From an uncultured Anaerotignum sp. (lineage in GTDB: Bacteria; Bacillota; Clostridia; Lachnospirales; Anaerotignaceae), in the NCBI RefSeq assembly GCF_905212195.1, contig NZ_CAJMDQ010000003.1, forward strand, positions 1 through 57,438: a stretch of DNA of 57,438 bases. The letters are read 5' to 3'. The translations under genes were made by a program, and so were the position numbers. Below are positions 18,445 through 27,492 of the stretch, piece by piece. Under the pieces are notes generated by a model. It was not told the DNA's origin. It saw only the letters and a program-made list of their open reading frames with translations, and did not search any database. Position 1 is the first letter of the stretch. Every line of letters starts with the position of its first letter.

Positions 18445-20034
18445 ATGAAAAAAGGGTTTTGTATTTTACTGAGCAGTGCTTTGCTTTTGACAGGGACAGT
18501 ACCGGCATGGGCGAAGGAAGAACGCCTGTTGCAGGAACCTCATGTGTATCGTGGGATAGTTGGTACGACAAATTTTTACAAGGATGATGTCTTACAGTCT
18601 TTGGATACAGAAATCTATCTGAAAGACGGCTATGTGATGCTGCCTTTGCGGACATTTTTTACATCCATCAATCCTGATGCGCAAATCTATTGGAATGGCG
18701 CAGACCAGCAGGCAGGGGTGCTTCTGGGCGAAAGTTCTGTATTTTTGTATGTGAAAGAAAATAAGATGGTTGTCAACCGCAGAGAGCAGCCTGTGGTGGG
18801 GCAGATGGAAGTGAAAAACGGTCGGTTGTTCATTCCTCTGCGGAACTGGCTTACCATACTGAATCAATGTGGGTATCAGTTGACAGATGCAGACCTTCAG
18901 TGGGACAGCACCAAACAGGAAGTGACTGTAACCGTTCGGGAAAATCAGATTATCTATGAAGAAAATCTGAAAACACCTGTCATTTCCGGAGAGGGACAAG
19001 CACCTGTCTATGGGGTAGCGCTGACAGATACTTACGATGAAATACGAAATCTGGGGGATGGATATTTCCTTGGAGTTGATGATACAGAAGGATATTTCAA
19101 ACGTGCTTACGATATTCTGGACAGCACTGGAAAAGTGAAAGGCCATTTTGCACCGGGAGAAATCTTTGATTTGAGATATCTGGGAGAAGGGCTGTTTTGT
19201 GCTTACACAGAGGACGGAAATGCGGAATATGTTATGGATGAAAAGGGACAGAAACAGTTTGATATGGTGTATGATTCCATGAATACTTACGCAGAAGGGT
19301 TGGCACGGGTAAGAAGTGAAAAAGATGAACGTGCGGCAGTTGGTTATGTGGATGCAAAGGGAACCTTGCAGATTCCTTTGCAATTTGCCAGCGGCAGAGA
19401 TTTTGCCGAAGAACGGGCAGTGGTTCAGGATTTGAAAACAGGAAAAGAAGGGTTCATTGACAAGAATGGAAACTATGTTGTGGAACCGAAGTACAAATTT
19501 TGTGAAAGTTTTCAGAATGGAATGGCTCTGGTAGAAACAGAACAGGGATATGGATATATCAACCTTCAAGGGGAAGAAGTCATTGCACCCCAGTATGTAT
19601 GGGCATCTGATTTTTATGATGGCACAGCTTATGTGCTGGAAGAACAAAATGGTCCTGTTTGGCTCATTAATACAAAGGGCGAGAAAGTCAGAAAAATAGC
19701 AGACCAGCCCGGAGATTTGTATGAGAGCAATGCATATTGTTTGCGGATCACGCAGGATGTGGTGCTGCCTTCCGGCGTAGAGGAAGATGTAGACCGTTAT
19801 TATGACAAGAATGGAGAAATCTCCATGGAACAGGGTAAACTGCTTTTCAGACTTTCTGAAGAACTTTGCTCTGTGTTGGATGAAAAGACGCAAAAATATG
19901 GATACGCCGACGAAACTGGAAAAATGGTCATTTCTCCTGTATTTGATGAGGCAAAACCATTTCAGGATGGATATGCGGTGGTACAAGTGCAGGATCAATG
20001 GGGTATTGTAAAAAATCCACTTTTGCAGAAATGA
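18445..20034 (+). CDS. Secreted WG-repeat protein with CuAO_N1-like domain, paralogue 3
   Basis: A 529-residue third member of the array. Signal peptide (MKKGFCILLSSALLLTGTVPAWA), CuAO_N1-like domain (about 35-165) and WG repeats (VGYVDAKGTLQIPLQF, KEGFIDKNGNYVVEPKY, GYGYINLQGEEVIAPQY, KYGYADETGKMVISPVF). The first 34 bases are identical to those of paralogue 1, although paralogue 2 lies between. It starts 21 nt after paralogue 2 with AGGGGGA, and is followed by a strong terminator. Confidence 0.85.
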   Translation: MKKGFCILLSSALLLTGTVPAWAKEERLLQEPHVYRGIVGTTNFYKDDVLQSLDTEIYLKDGYVMLPLRTFFTSINPDAQIYWNGADQQAGVLLGESSVFLYVKENKMVVNRREQPVVGQMEVKNGRLFIPLRNWLTILNQCGYQLTDADLQWDSTKQEVTVTVRENQIIYEENLKTPVISGEGQAPVYGVALTDTYDEIRNLGDGYFLGVDDTEGYFKRAYDILDSTGKVKGHFAPGEIFDLRYLGEGLFCAYTEDGNAEYVMDEKGQKQFDMVYDSMNTYAEGLARVRSEKDERAAVGYVDAKGTLQIPLQFASGRDFAEERAVVQDLKTGKEGFIDKNGNYVVEPKYKFCESFQNGMALVETEQGYGYINLQGEEVIAPQYVWASDFYDGTAYVLEEQNGPVWLINTKGEKVRKIADQPGDLYESNAYCLRITQDVVLPSGVEEDVDRYYDKNGEISMEQGKLLFRLSEELCSVLDEKTQKYGYADETGKMVISPVFDEAKPFQDGYAVVQVQDQWGIVKNPLLQK

Positions 20035-20078
20035 TGCTGCATTGCAATAAGTTATATTTTTGACAATAAATACAGATA

Positions 20079-20112
20079 AAAAAAGGTATGGTTTTACATC
20101 CATACCTTTTTT
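20079..20112 (+). terminator. Terminator of the WG-repeat operon
   Basis: AAAAAGGTATGG pairs with CCATACCTTTTTT around an 8-nt loop. Confidence 0.88.
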
Positions 20113-20171
20113 GTTTCCATCAAAACCTTATTTTATAGGGATTTTTCCGTAGATAAAAGGGGATTGTTTCG

Positions 20172-20200
20172 TTGATTCGGAAGAAAAACTATGGTAAAAT
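20172..20200 (+). promoter_or_regulatory. Candidate promoter of the GntR regulator gene
   Basis: TTGATT (20172-20177) and TAAAAT (20195-20200) are 17 bp apart with a TGG just before the -10. A second, weaker pair is TTGATT 20215-20220 and TATGAT 20237-20242. Confidence 0.55.
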
Positions 20201-20222
20201 AATATCAGAAATATTTGATTTA

Positions 20223-20236
20223 TTGGTATATCATTC
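20223..20236. promoter_or_regulatory. Candidate GntR operator upstream of its own gene
   Basis: TTGGTATATCATTC contains GGTATATC, a one-base variant of the GGTATACC core in the sugar-acid operon promoter. It lies just downstream of the main candidate promoter, where binding would autorepress. Confidence 0.4.
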
Positions 20237-20284
20237 TATGATATGCGGCACAAAAGGAAAGAAGATATTGGGGAGAGAGTGACT

Positions 20285-20935
20285 ATGGATCAGAAAAAAG
20301 CGCTGCATGTAATGGCGTATGAACACATCAAAAATATGGTATTGGAAGGTAAAATGGAGTACGGTGAAATCTATTCGGAAACCAAGATTGCCAAGGAAAT
20401 CGGGATTTCCCGCACGCCTGTCAGAGATGCCATACAGTATCTTTCTCAGGAAAAATACATTGATATTTTGCCTAACAAAGGATTTTGTCTGCATAAAATG
20501 GGCATACAGGACTTTGTGGATACCAATCAGATTCGTACAGCCATTGAAGGATACTGTGGCAGAGAAATTGCCCAGAAAGCGCATTTGGAAGAAACAAAGG
20601 AAACTTTTGACCTGCTGGAATCTTTTTTGAAACAGCAAAAGGAAGCTTTGGAACAGGAGTCAGTGACGGCGTTTTTTGAAGCGGATATGCAGTTCCATAT
20701 TCAATTGGTCAGCCATATTGCCAATCGGGAACTGAACAACCTTTTTGGCACTTATATGTACCGTATGCGCAATCTGGCGCTGCATTCACTGCATGTGCCG
20801 GGACGTATGGAAAAGACATATCAGGAGCATCTGGAAATTTTTGAAAACATGAAACAGGGGAATATGATTCAGACTTATGAAAGCATTGTGTATCATATGG
20901 AAAGCCCCAGAAACATCAGTATAGACGAAGATTAA
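20285..20935 (+). CDS. GntR-family (FadR/FCD) transcriptional regulator
   Basis: A 216-residue regulator. The winged helix lies at about 8-75 (SETKIAKEIGISRTPVRDAI with a wing ending LPNKGF). A helical FCD effector domain follows, containing the usual metal-binding Asp/His region (FEADMQFHIQLVSHI). FCD regulators usually sense sugar acids or related carboxylates. The ATG at 20285 follows GGGGAGAGA; an in-frame ATG at 20243 lies before the ribosome site. It is convergent with the four-carbon sugar-acid operon, which makes it the likely regulator; the shared GGTATAYC sequences at both promoters support this. Confidence 0.88.
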   Translation: MDQKKALHVMAYEHIKNMVLEGKMEYGEIYSETKIAKEIGISRTPVRDAIQYLSQEKYIDILPNKGFCLHKMGIQDFVDTNQIRTAIEGYCGREIAQKAHLEETKETFDLLESFLKQQKEALEQESVTAFFEADMQFHIQLVSHIANRELNNLFGTYMYRMRNLALHSLHVPGRMEKTYQEHLEIFENMKQGNMIQTYESIVYHMESPRNISIDED

Positions 20936-20972
20936 AAAAGCAGGTATTCCCTTTTGGGAATACCTGCTTTTT
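20935..20972. terminator. Bidirectional terminator between gntR and gntP
   Basis: A perfect 12-bp stem (GCAGGTATTCCC with its complement) has A/T runs on both sides and ends both convergent units. Confidence 0.92.
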
Positions 20973-21006
20973 ATGATATAAAAGAGATGTTTTAATAGGA
21001 AAATCA

Positions 21007-22410
21007 TTACATGAAGAAGCTTAATACAAGGACTTCCACAACACCCACGGCCCATGCGATGGTTGAGGTTACGGACCATGTGATCAGCTGATCTTTTGCT
21101 TCTTTGACACCCAGTGTACGGTTAACAACCCAGAAGTAGCTGTCGTTGAAATAACCGAAGAACAGGGAGCCTACGCAGCAGGCGATGCTGCCCAGCAGAG
21201 GGCTGACGCCGGAAGCGATGATGATAGGAGCGGAGATACTTGCTGCTGTTGTCATAGCAACTGTACCGGAACCCTGAATGAAACGCATCAGTGTGGAGAT
21301 GATCAGAGGCAGAATGATGATGGGGATAGCTGTCTGAGACAGACCTTCCGCGATGTATGTACCCAGACCAGAGTCTTTGATGATCTGACCCAGAGCACCG
21401 CCGCCGCCGGTAACCAGCATGATGATACCAGCAGACATCATACCTTTTTCCATTTCAGCCAGTGCTGTGTGACGATCCAGATTTTTGCCCAGACCGAAAA
21501 TAGCAACTACCAAGCCCAGACCAACGGCTACGATGGGCTGACCCAGGAAGATCAGGACTTCCATAGGGCCTGTTGTTTTGCCCAGGGCAGAAGCGATGGT
21601 GTTGATCAGGATCAGTACGATGGGAACGATCAGAGGCAGGAAGGACTGCAGTGTGCCGGGCAGGCCTTCTTCTTCCATTTTGAATGTGTTTTCGTATGTA
21701 GGTTCCTGATAAGGCATGGATACAAATTCGCCGTCTTCATTGGGAATCTGATAGTATTTTTTGCTCAGGTATAATCTAGCGTAAGCAATACATGCGATTG
21801 CCATAGGGATTGCCAATACGATGGTCATCAGGATGAATTTGCCGACGTCGATGCCGAAGATACCGCATACGCCCAGAGGACCGGGAGTAGGAGGAACCAG
21901 AGAGTGGGTGATTACCAGACCAGCTGCCAGTGCAACACCCAGCCCGATGACAGATTTTTTGGTTGCTTTAGAAATCGCTTTTGCGATGGGGGAAAGTACC
22001 ACAAACCCGGAGTCACAGAAAATGGGGATGGATACCAGGAAGCCTGTCAGAGCCAGCGCTTCTTCTTCTCTTTTTTTGCCAAAGAGTTTCAGGAAGGTGA
22101 ATGCCATTCGCTTGGCAGCCCCTGTTACTTCAAATATCTGCCCCATCATAACACCGAAGCCGATGATGATACCAATACTGCCCAGTGTACCGCCAAAGCC
22201 GGTGGTGATGGAATTGATGATGCCAAATGTTTTTCCGTCGTCTAATGTGATGTTTGTCAAAGGCATGCCGCCAACAACACCAACGATGATGGTAGAGATG
22301 ATCAGTGCCAAAAATGCCTGTACTTTTGTTTTCAGTACCAGGAAAATCAGTACGATAATACCAATGGCAAGACCTAATAACATTCTGTCGCCGCTTAATC
22401 CGCCGATCAT
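21007..22410 (-). CDS. GntP-family sugar-acid permease
   Basis: Inner-membrane proton symporter of the gluconate:H+ (GntP) family, 467 aa with about 12-14 hydrophobic segments. It begins IGGLSGDRMLLGLAIGIIVLI and contains the Gly/Pro-rich THSLVPPTPGPLG signature near residue 170, typical of GntP. As last gene of the sugar-acid operon it probably imports threonate, erythronate or a related C4 acid. The start at 22410 is chosen because GGGAGG then lies 8 nt upstream; an ATG at 22416 would be only 2 nt from it. Confidence 0.88.
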   Translation of the reverse strand: MIGGLSGDRMLLGLAIGIIVLIFLVLKTKVQAFLALIISTIIVGVVGGMPLTNITLDDGKTFGIINSITTGFGGTLGSIGIIIGFGVMMGQIFEVTGAAKRMAFTFLKLFGKKREEEALALTGFLVSIPIFCDSGFVVLSPIAKAISKATKKSVIGLGVALAAGLVITHSLVPPTPGPLGVCGIFGIDVGKFILMTIVLAIPMAIACIAYARLYLSKKYYQIPNEDGEFVSMPYQEPTYENTFKMEEEGLPGTLQSFLPLIVPIVLILINTIASALGKTTGPMEVLIFLGQPIVAVGLGLVVAIFGLGKNLDRHTALAEMEKGMMSAGIIMLVTGGGGALGQIIKDSGLGTYIAEGLSQTAIPIIILPLIISTLMRFIQGSGTVAMTTAASISAPIIIASGVSPLLGSIACCVGSLFFGYFNDSYFWVVNRTLGVKEAKDQLITWSVTSTIAWAVGVVEVLVLSFFM

Positions 22411-22440
22411 AGTCATAACCTCCCTTAAATAAATACGTGA

Positions 22441-23442
22441 TTATTTGGTGAAATAAGGTGCATATTTTGCTGCCAGCAGAATGGCTTCGATCATGCTGAC
22501 TGCGCTTACTTTCCCAGTGCCGGCAATATCAAAGGCTGTGCCATGGTCTACGGAAGTACGCAGGATAGGCATGCCGTTTGTGATGGCAATGGTTTTTTCA
22601 AAGTCCAGAGTTTTGGTAGCGATATGTCCCTGGTCATGGTAGAGGGACAATACGCTGTTGTATTTGCCGATGGCAGCCTGATGGAATACGGAGTCTGCGC
22701 CAATGGGGCCGACAACAGGGTAGCCTTCTGCCTGCAATTCTTCTACGGCAGGGATGATTTCGTTCACTTCTTCCCAGCCGAACAGACCATGTTCCCCGCT
22801 GTGAGGGTTCAGGCCGGCAATTGCCATGGTGCCATCCTGTACGCCCAGTTTCCGCAGAGCTTCCAGGCAGCGTTTTACATAGTCTTTGATTCTGTCTTTT
22901 TTGATCATGTCCAGCATATCCCGCAGGGAAACGTGTCTGGTCAGGAAGAAAACACGCATGCCGTTTGTTTCAAACATGGTCAAAGGATCTTCTGTGTTTG
23001 TCAGTGCGCCAAAAATTTCTGTGTGACCGATAAAGTTGATGTTTCCGGCTCTCAGAGATTCTTTATTGATGGGTGTTGTGGCAACGGCATCCACTCTGCC
23101 AGCATTGGCAAGGGCAATGGATTTTTCAATGTAAGCAAAGGCTGCCTGACCGCACATGCCGTTGACTTTGCCATATTCGAATTTTGCCAGATCTACGTTG
23201 TCCAAATCAATGAGGTTCAGAACGCTGGGGCGGAAATCGCCGTCTTCGGGTTCTGCAATTACATGAACGGTAATATCTGCGCCAGTGATTTCGATGGCTT
23301 TGTCGATGATTTTTTTATCACCAATGACAACGCATTCAGCAGCATCGAAAACTTCCTGAGATGCAATAGATTTTACGACAATTTCGGGACCAACGCCCGC
23401 AGGATCTCCAAGGGGGATCGCAATTCTAGGTTTCTTATTCAT
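22441..23442 (-). CDS. pdxA2: PdxA2-type 4-phospho-D-threonate dehydrogenase
   Basis: NAD-dependent dehydrogenase of the PdxA family, 333 aa. It has IPLGDPAGVGPEI at the N-terminus and metal-ligand His residues in NFIGHTEIF (about 135) and SLYHDQGHI (about 264). In B6 synthesis PdxA acts on 4-phospho-hydroxy-L-threonine. Members beside a DUF1537 kinase are the catabolic PdxA2 group, which oxidises D-threonate (or erythronate) 4-phosphate; decarboxylation then gives dihydroxyacetone phosphate. The context here, just downstream of such a kinase with no other B6 genes, supports the catabolic role. Confidence 0.88.
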   Translation of the reverse strand: MNKKPRIAIPLGDPAGVGPEIVVKSIASQEVFDAAECVVIGDKKIIDKAIEITGADITVHVIAEPEDGDFRPSVLNLIDLDNVDLAKFEYGKVNGMCGQAAFAYIEKSIALANAGRVDAVATTPINKESLRAGNINFIGHTEIFGALTNTEDPLTMFETNGMRVFFLTRHVSLRDMLDMIKKDRIKDYVKRCLEALRKLGVQDGTMAIAGLNPHSGEHGLFGWEEVNEIIPAVEELQAEGYPVVGPIGADSVFHQAAIGKYNSVLSLYHDQGHIATKTLDFEKTIAITNGMPILRTSVDHGTAFDIAGTGKVSAVSMIEAILLAAKYAPYFTK

Positions 23443-23473
23443 GGAAATTCCTCTCTTTCCGTTTGTTTTTTCT

Positions 23474-24778
23474 TTAAATGTAAAGTTTTTCTTTCAGATA
23501 GGTAATGCAGCGGTTGATGGCATCCCGTTCACCCTGACTACCGCCTTTTGTGATGATATGGATGCCTGCAAAATCGCCGGTCAGGAATTGACCATAGGCT
23601 GCCAAAGGCAATACTTCGTCAGACAGGGATAATCCGGCGGTCTGGAATTTTTTGCAGACAGCTACGGTCACATCGCCGCCGCTGGTATACAGACCTTTAT
23701 ATTCCGGCTGTGCTTGGAAGATACCATAAGCAATTTCCGCGAAAGCGGAGTTGATTTTATCGGTCACATCATCCATGGAGCAATGATATTTTTCCATATA
23801 AGGCTGGAAATCAATGCGGTTTTCAGGATAGATGCCGTCACCGGTTACGGTAGAAACGGTATTAAGGTGACTGACTTCCAGAATTTCATGGATGACGCGC
23901 TGAATTTCTGCGCTGCGCTGTTCTTCGCTTTCCAAAAGTTCTCTTGTTTTCACAAAGACGTTATGGATGCGCTGAGACAGCCACAGTTCTTCCATCTGTG
24001 CTTTTGTATTGGGATTCACGCTGCCGACAACGGCCAGAATCCGGTTTTTCTCTTTTTTCTGAGTGGGTGTGATGAGTTTTCTGGATAATGTTGCCGTGAA
24101 AACGCCGGGGTCAACAGCTACGATTTTCAGCTTGCTGGTGATGGCAGCATCGGCAATCAAATCCAGATCTTCCTGGGTGACACAGTCAACTACCAGAATC
24201 CGGCAGCCTTCTGCTACATGGGCTTTCATCACATCTGCCAGGTAGTGTTTGCCATGCATCAGGTCTTTCATGAGAATGGATGCTGTTTTGTATTTGCTCT
24301 GCTCATGAAAGAGGACTGCCACTTCGGACACCTTAACAGGTGTTTTCGGGTCGATGGCAATATCTGTTTTATGAAGGGGCAGGCCGTTGACCAGCATATA
24401 GCCGCCAATGACGATTCTGCCGGAAGCAGGGAAGCAGGGTGCAACAATGGCGATATAATCCTCTCCCAGACAATCCAGCATAGCATCGGTTTCGCTACCC
24501 AGATTGCCCCGCAATGTGCTGTCGATGCGGTTGGAGTATACTTTGACAGCATCATCTTTCAGAAGGCTGCAAATGTTGTATACCCTCTCATAAGCAACTT
24601 CCGGAGCAACACCGCGGCTGTCGGTGGGATAGATCACACAGTCACAGTCTTCCAATGCCTGCAAATCCATGCTTTCCGTATTCATGACCGTATAGGCCTG
24701 ATAATTCATTTTTTTCAAAAGAACGCCGGTGGCATTTCCGCCGGTTAAGTCATCTGCGATTACAACACATTGTGGCAT
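23474..24778 (-). CDS. dtnK: Four-carbon acid sugar kinase, DUF1537 family (DtnK-like)
   Basis: ATP-dependent sugar-acid kinase, 434 aa. The N-terminal substrate domain starts VVIADDLTGGNATGVLL with the DDxTG signature; the C-terminal nucleotide domain contains YTSGGDVTVAV (about 365) and ends with a Gly-rich TKGGSQG segment. It is placed directly before pdxA2, the arrangement of D-threonate kinase (DtnK) with PdxA2. It differs clearly from the second DUF1537 protein of this operon (ADDFTGASDAASFL), so the two probably act on different substrates. The exact substrate is inferred from neighbours. Confidence 0.85.
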   Translation of the reverse strand: MPQCVVIADDLTGGNATGVLLKKMNYQAYTVMNTESMDLQALEDCDCVIYPTDSRGVAPEVAYERVYNICSLLKDDAVKVYSNRIDSTLRGNLGSETDAMLDCLGEDYIAIVAPCFPASGRIVIGGYMLVNGLPLHKTDIAIDPKTPVKVSEVAVLFHEQSKYKTASILMKDLMHGKHYLADVMKAHVAEGCRILVVDCVTQEDLDLIADAAITSKLKIVAVDPGVFTATLSRKLITPTQKKEKNRILAVVGSVNPNTKAQMEELWLSQRIHNVFVKTRELLESEEQRSAEIQRVIHEILEVSHLNTVSTVTGDGIYPENRIDFQPYMEKYHCSMDDVTDKINSAFAEIAYGIFQAQPEYKGLYTSGGDVTVAVCKKFQTAGLSLSDEVLPLAAYGQFLTGDFAGIHIITKGGSQGERDAINRCITYLKEKLYI

Positions 24779-24829
24779 GGGAATCTCCTTTCCTTGACAT
24801 GACTTCTGTCAGTTGGTTTCTTTTGTATG

Positions 24830-25423
24830 TCAGATTTTGCGGAAAGAAAGGGGCCCTTGCTTGGATTCGATTTCCCAAGCCATTCTTGCACTTTCTTCCA
24901 GTTCTTCCAGGCAGTAGAAGGCATCCAGCAGATTTTTGCCCCCTACAATAGGCCCGTGGTTTTCCAGCAAGAATCCATCACTGCCGGAAACACACTGGCG
25001 GAAAGCGGAAAACAGTTCTTCAGAGCCGGGCTTTCCGTAGGGAACCAGTCCCACTGTACCCAGTTTCATTTTCAGGTAAGGGGTGTACTGAGGGATGCAG
25101 TCTGTGCGGTTTTCATGTACGGCACAGGACCAAAGAGTTGCGTAAAAGCTATGTGTATGAATGACAGCCTGGATGTCTTCGCTTTTTTCATACATCATTT
25201 TGTGCAGCGGAAATTCTTTGCTGGGCTTTGGCCCGGAAATCCATTCTCCATCCAGAGTAAGTACGGAGAAATCTTCTTCTTTCAAAGTACCAAAGCAGGT
25301 TCCGCTGCCGGTGATATAAATACGATCCTTCTCTTTAAAGCTCATGTTTGCGGAGGAGCCAGTGGCTTTTCCTCTTTCGAACAAGCTGTGTGCAATCCAT
25401 ACTGCGGTTTTCAGATTTTCCAT
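24830..25423 (-). CDS. otnC: Class II aldolase/adducin-family sugar-acid phosphate decarboxylase (OtnC-like)
   Basis: A 197-residue class II aldolase-fold protein. Zn ligands appear in VIHTHSFYA (about residue 97) and LLENHGPIV (about 158), and a phosphate-binding TGSGTCFG lies near 38. With OtnK next to it, the likely reaction is decarboxylation of 3-oxo-tetronate 4-phosphate to dihydroxyacetone phosphate, as described for OtnC. An L-fuculose- or rhamnulose-phosphate aldolase role is less likely given the neighbours. It starts 5 nt after the otnK stop behind AAGGAAG. Confidence 0.85.
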   Translation of the reverse strand: MENLKTAVWIAHSLFERGKATGSSANMSFKEKDRIYITGSGTCFGTLKEEDFSVLTLDGEWISGPKPSKEFPLHKMMYEKSEDIQAVIHTHSFYATLWSCAVHENRTDCIPQYTPYLKMKLGTVGLVPYGKPGSEELFSAFRQCVSGSDGFLLENHGPIVGGKNLLDAFYCLEELEESARMAWEIESKQGPLSFRKI

Positions 25424-25427
25424 TTGT

Positions 25428-26687
25428 TCACTTCCTTGTCATTTGTAATGCACGGGCAAAGAAATCTGTCTGACCAAAGTTGCCGGATTTGAGAACAATA
25501 CGGATGTTTTCATTGGACAGTGGCGCCATGATCGGCACACCCGGCGCGATGCTTTCCCCAATTTCAAAGCAATGATAGCCCAATTTTTTTGCAACGGCAC
25601 TGGAGGTTTCCCCGCCAGCAACGATGATTCTTGTATATCCGTTTGCAACGGCACGTTCCGCAACGGCAGCAGTCAGACCTTCCAGCAGAGCGGCGATTTT
25701 ATCTTTGCCGACTTTCTGGATTTCTGCCACGTTTTCTGCCTGATCGGAGCTGTAGAGCAGCACTTCTTCGTCTGCGTGTGCTTTCACAAAATCCCATACA
25801 GTGTCTACGGTTTCTGTACCAGACAATACAGCCATGGGATCGATTTTATAAGAAGCATATCCTTTTGTCTGGAAGTCTGCGATCTGTTCCAGAGTTGCTT
25901 TGGAGCAGCTGCCAGCTAAAACGATGCCTTTGCCGTCTACACCGTTTGTCATGCTGTCTTTGGCAGTCTGTGCCTGCTGATATTTTGCTGCCAGAGGTGC
26001 CAGAATGCCGCTGCCGCCGGTCAGAACAGTCAGGTCACCGAAAACTTCAGCGATTTTGGTGCCGTTTTCGTCGTTGACATAGTCGGGCACGATGTAGAAA
26101 TGTTCTTTATCTTTGCCGAACTCATCCACAACAGCCAGAATTTCTTCTTTGCTCTTTGCCAGCAGTTCGGTGTTTACGTTCAGTGTCTGATATTTTCCCT
26201 GAGGGTCCATGAGTTTTGCAATTTCAGATTCCCACATGGGTGTCAGGGGATGGTTTTTCATATGTGTTTCGCTCAGAGGCACACCGTCTACATAAAGGAT
26301 ACCGTTTTCCACAGTCCGTTTATTGACGGGAAGCGCAGGGCACAAAATGGTGTATTTTTCACCAAAAGCTTCCAGCATGGCATCCACCACAGGGCCGATA
26401 TTGCCTTCTTTTGTGGAGTCAAATGTGGAGCAGTATTTGAAATACAAGTGCTGCGCACCCTGTTCTTTCAGCCATGTGAAAGCAGCCATGCTGTCTGCTA
26501 CAGCGCTTTTTGTTTCCTGTGTTCTGCTTTTCAGAGCAATGACAACTGCCTGACAGGGAGGAATTTCTCCATCGGGTTTTCCGTTGAACAAAATGGTTTT
26601 CATACCTTTGCTCATGAGGAAAGAGGCAGCGTCACTGGCGCCTGTGAAGTCATCGGCAACGCAGCCGATTAAAATATCCTGTTTCAT
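25428..26687 (-). CDS. otnK: 3-oxo-tetronate kinase, DUF1537 family (OtnK-like)
   Basis: Second DUF1537 kinase of the operon, 419 aa from the chosen start. The N-terminus reads IGCVADDFTGASDAASFL, the typical OtnK form; the C-terminal half has IIVAGGETSSAVAKKL (about 358) and a terminal GNFGQTDFF. It is flanked by the isomerase and the aldolase-type decarboxylase exactly as in OtnI-OtnK-OtnC sets, supporting phosphorylation of 3-oxo-tetronate. The start at 26687 follows AGGAGGG by 5 nt and sits beside the upstream stop; the open frame extends ten codons further into the previous gene. Confidence 0.87.
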   Translation of the reverse strand: MKQDILIGCVADDFTGASDAASFLMSKGMKTILFNGKPDGEIPPCQAVVIALKSRTQETKSAVADSMAAFTWLKEQGAQHLYFKYCSTFDSTKEGNIGPVVDAMLEAFGEKYTILCPALPVNKRTVENGILYVDGVPLSETHMKNHPLTPMWESEIAKLMDPQGKYQTLNVNTELLAKSKEEILAVVDEFGKDKEHFYIVPDYVNDENGTKIAEVFGDLTVLTGGSGILAPLAAKYQQAQTAKDSMTNGVDGKGIVLAGSCSKATLEQIADFQTKGYASYKIDPMAVLSGTETVDTVWDFVKAHADEEVLLYSSDQAENVAEIQKVGKDKIAALLEGLTAAVAERAVANGYTRIIVAGGETSSAVAKKLGYHCFEIGESIAPGVPIMAPLSNENIRIVLKSGNFGQTDFFARALQMTRK

Positions 26688-26688
26688 A

Positions 26689-27480
26689 TCATCCCTCCTG
26701 TTCGATTTCTGCGACAATCTTTTTCAGCAGGTGAATTGAGCGTTCTGCGCCTTCCCGGACATCGCCGTCAAAGGCTTCTGTGCAGATAGCACCCTGATAA
26801 CCGCTGCGGATGACAGGTGTCAGCAGTTTTTTATAGTAGTCATAAAGAGCATCGGAAGGATATCTGCGTTCTGCGCCCACACGTTCCGCAATGTGGATGT
26901 GATGCACATAGGGCAGAGCGTATTCCAGTTCCTGAATGTCTTCCTGTTCCATAGCCATATGGTAAATATCGAATACGATTTTCAAATTGGGACGGTTGAT
27001 TTTTTTCACCAAGTCTGCACCTTCCTGGATTCTCAGACCAAATGCGCTTTCGGTATGATTCAGAGATTCATACATGACGATGATGCCATAAGGTGCTGCC
27101 ACATCTGCAAACATGGTCATGAACGCTTCTGTTTCTTTCCATGCTTTTTCCAGATCATCGCCTTCCTGAAATTTTCTGGATTTGGGGGAGCCGATGCCGA
27201 TGGCGGAAATATGTAATTGGCTGCCGCGTTTGCAGAGAAGTTCCGCATAAGCTTTGGCTTTTTCCAAGTCGTAACCTTCCCCGGTGATAACAATGTCCGG
27301 TGTCAGTGCTGCATTGAAGCCGCAGCATTTGACACTGCCATTTTCCAGAATGGTTTTCAGTGCATTGAATTCATCGTCTGTCATTTGAGAAATCTGGTTG
27401 CCGGGCAGTTCGATGTAATCGAAGCCCAGAGCCTGTAAAATGCTGTAATTGTCAATGGTGGTGCCACATCCGTATTTCAT
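26689..27480 (-). CDS. otnI: TIM-barrel sugar isomerase/epimerase (OtnI-like 2-oxo-tetronate isomerase)
   Basis: A 263-residue xylose-isomerase-like TIM barrel. Metal-binding residues are suggested by VMYESLNHTESAF (Glu, about 145), VFDIYHM (Asp-His, about 179), HHIHIAER (His) and CTEAFDG (Glu, about 236). In the OtnI role it would convert 2-oxo-tetronate to 3-oxo-tetronate, the step before OtnK. It could also be a hydroxypyruvate isomerase-type enzyme. It is tightly packed: 12 nt after the upstream reductase and one base before otnK. Confidence 0.75.
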   Translation of the reverse strand: MKYGCGTTIDNYSILQALGFDYIELPGNQISQMTDDEFNALKTILENGSVKCCGFNAALTPDIVITGEGYDLEKAKAYAELLCKRGSQLHISAIGIGSPKSRKFQEGDDLEKAWKETEAFMTMFADVAAPYGIIVMYESLNHTESAFGLRIQEGADLVKKINRPNLKIVFDIYHMAMEQEDIQELEYALPYVHHIHIAERVGAERRYPSDALYDYYKKLLTPVIRSGYQGAICTEAFDGDVREGAERSIHLLKKIVAEIEQEG

Positions 27481-27492
27481 GACAGGACCTCC

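Noticed and set aside
18592..20103. A 503-codon open frame antisense to the third WG-repeat gene
   Set aside because: It has no ribosome site, is rich in Cys, Phe and His as expected from the reverse complement of the sense gene, and the sense strand carries clear signal peptide and repeats.
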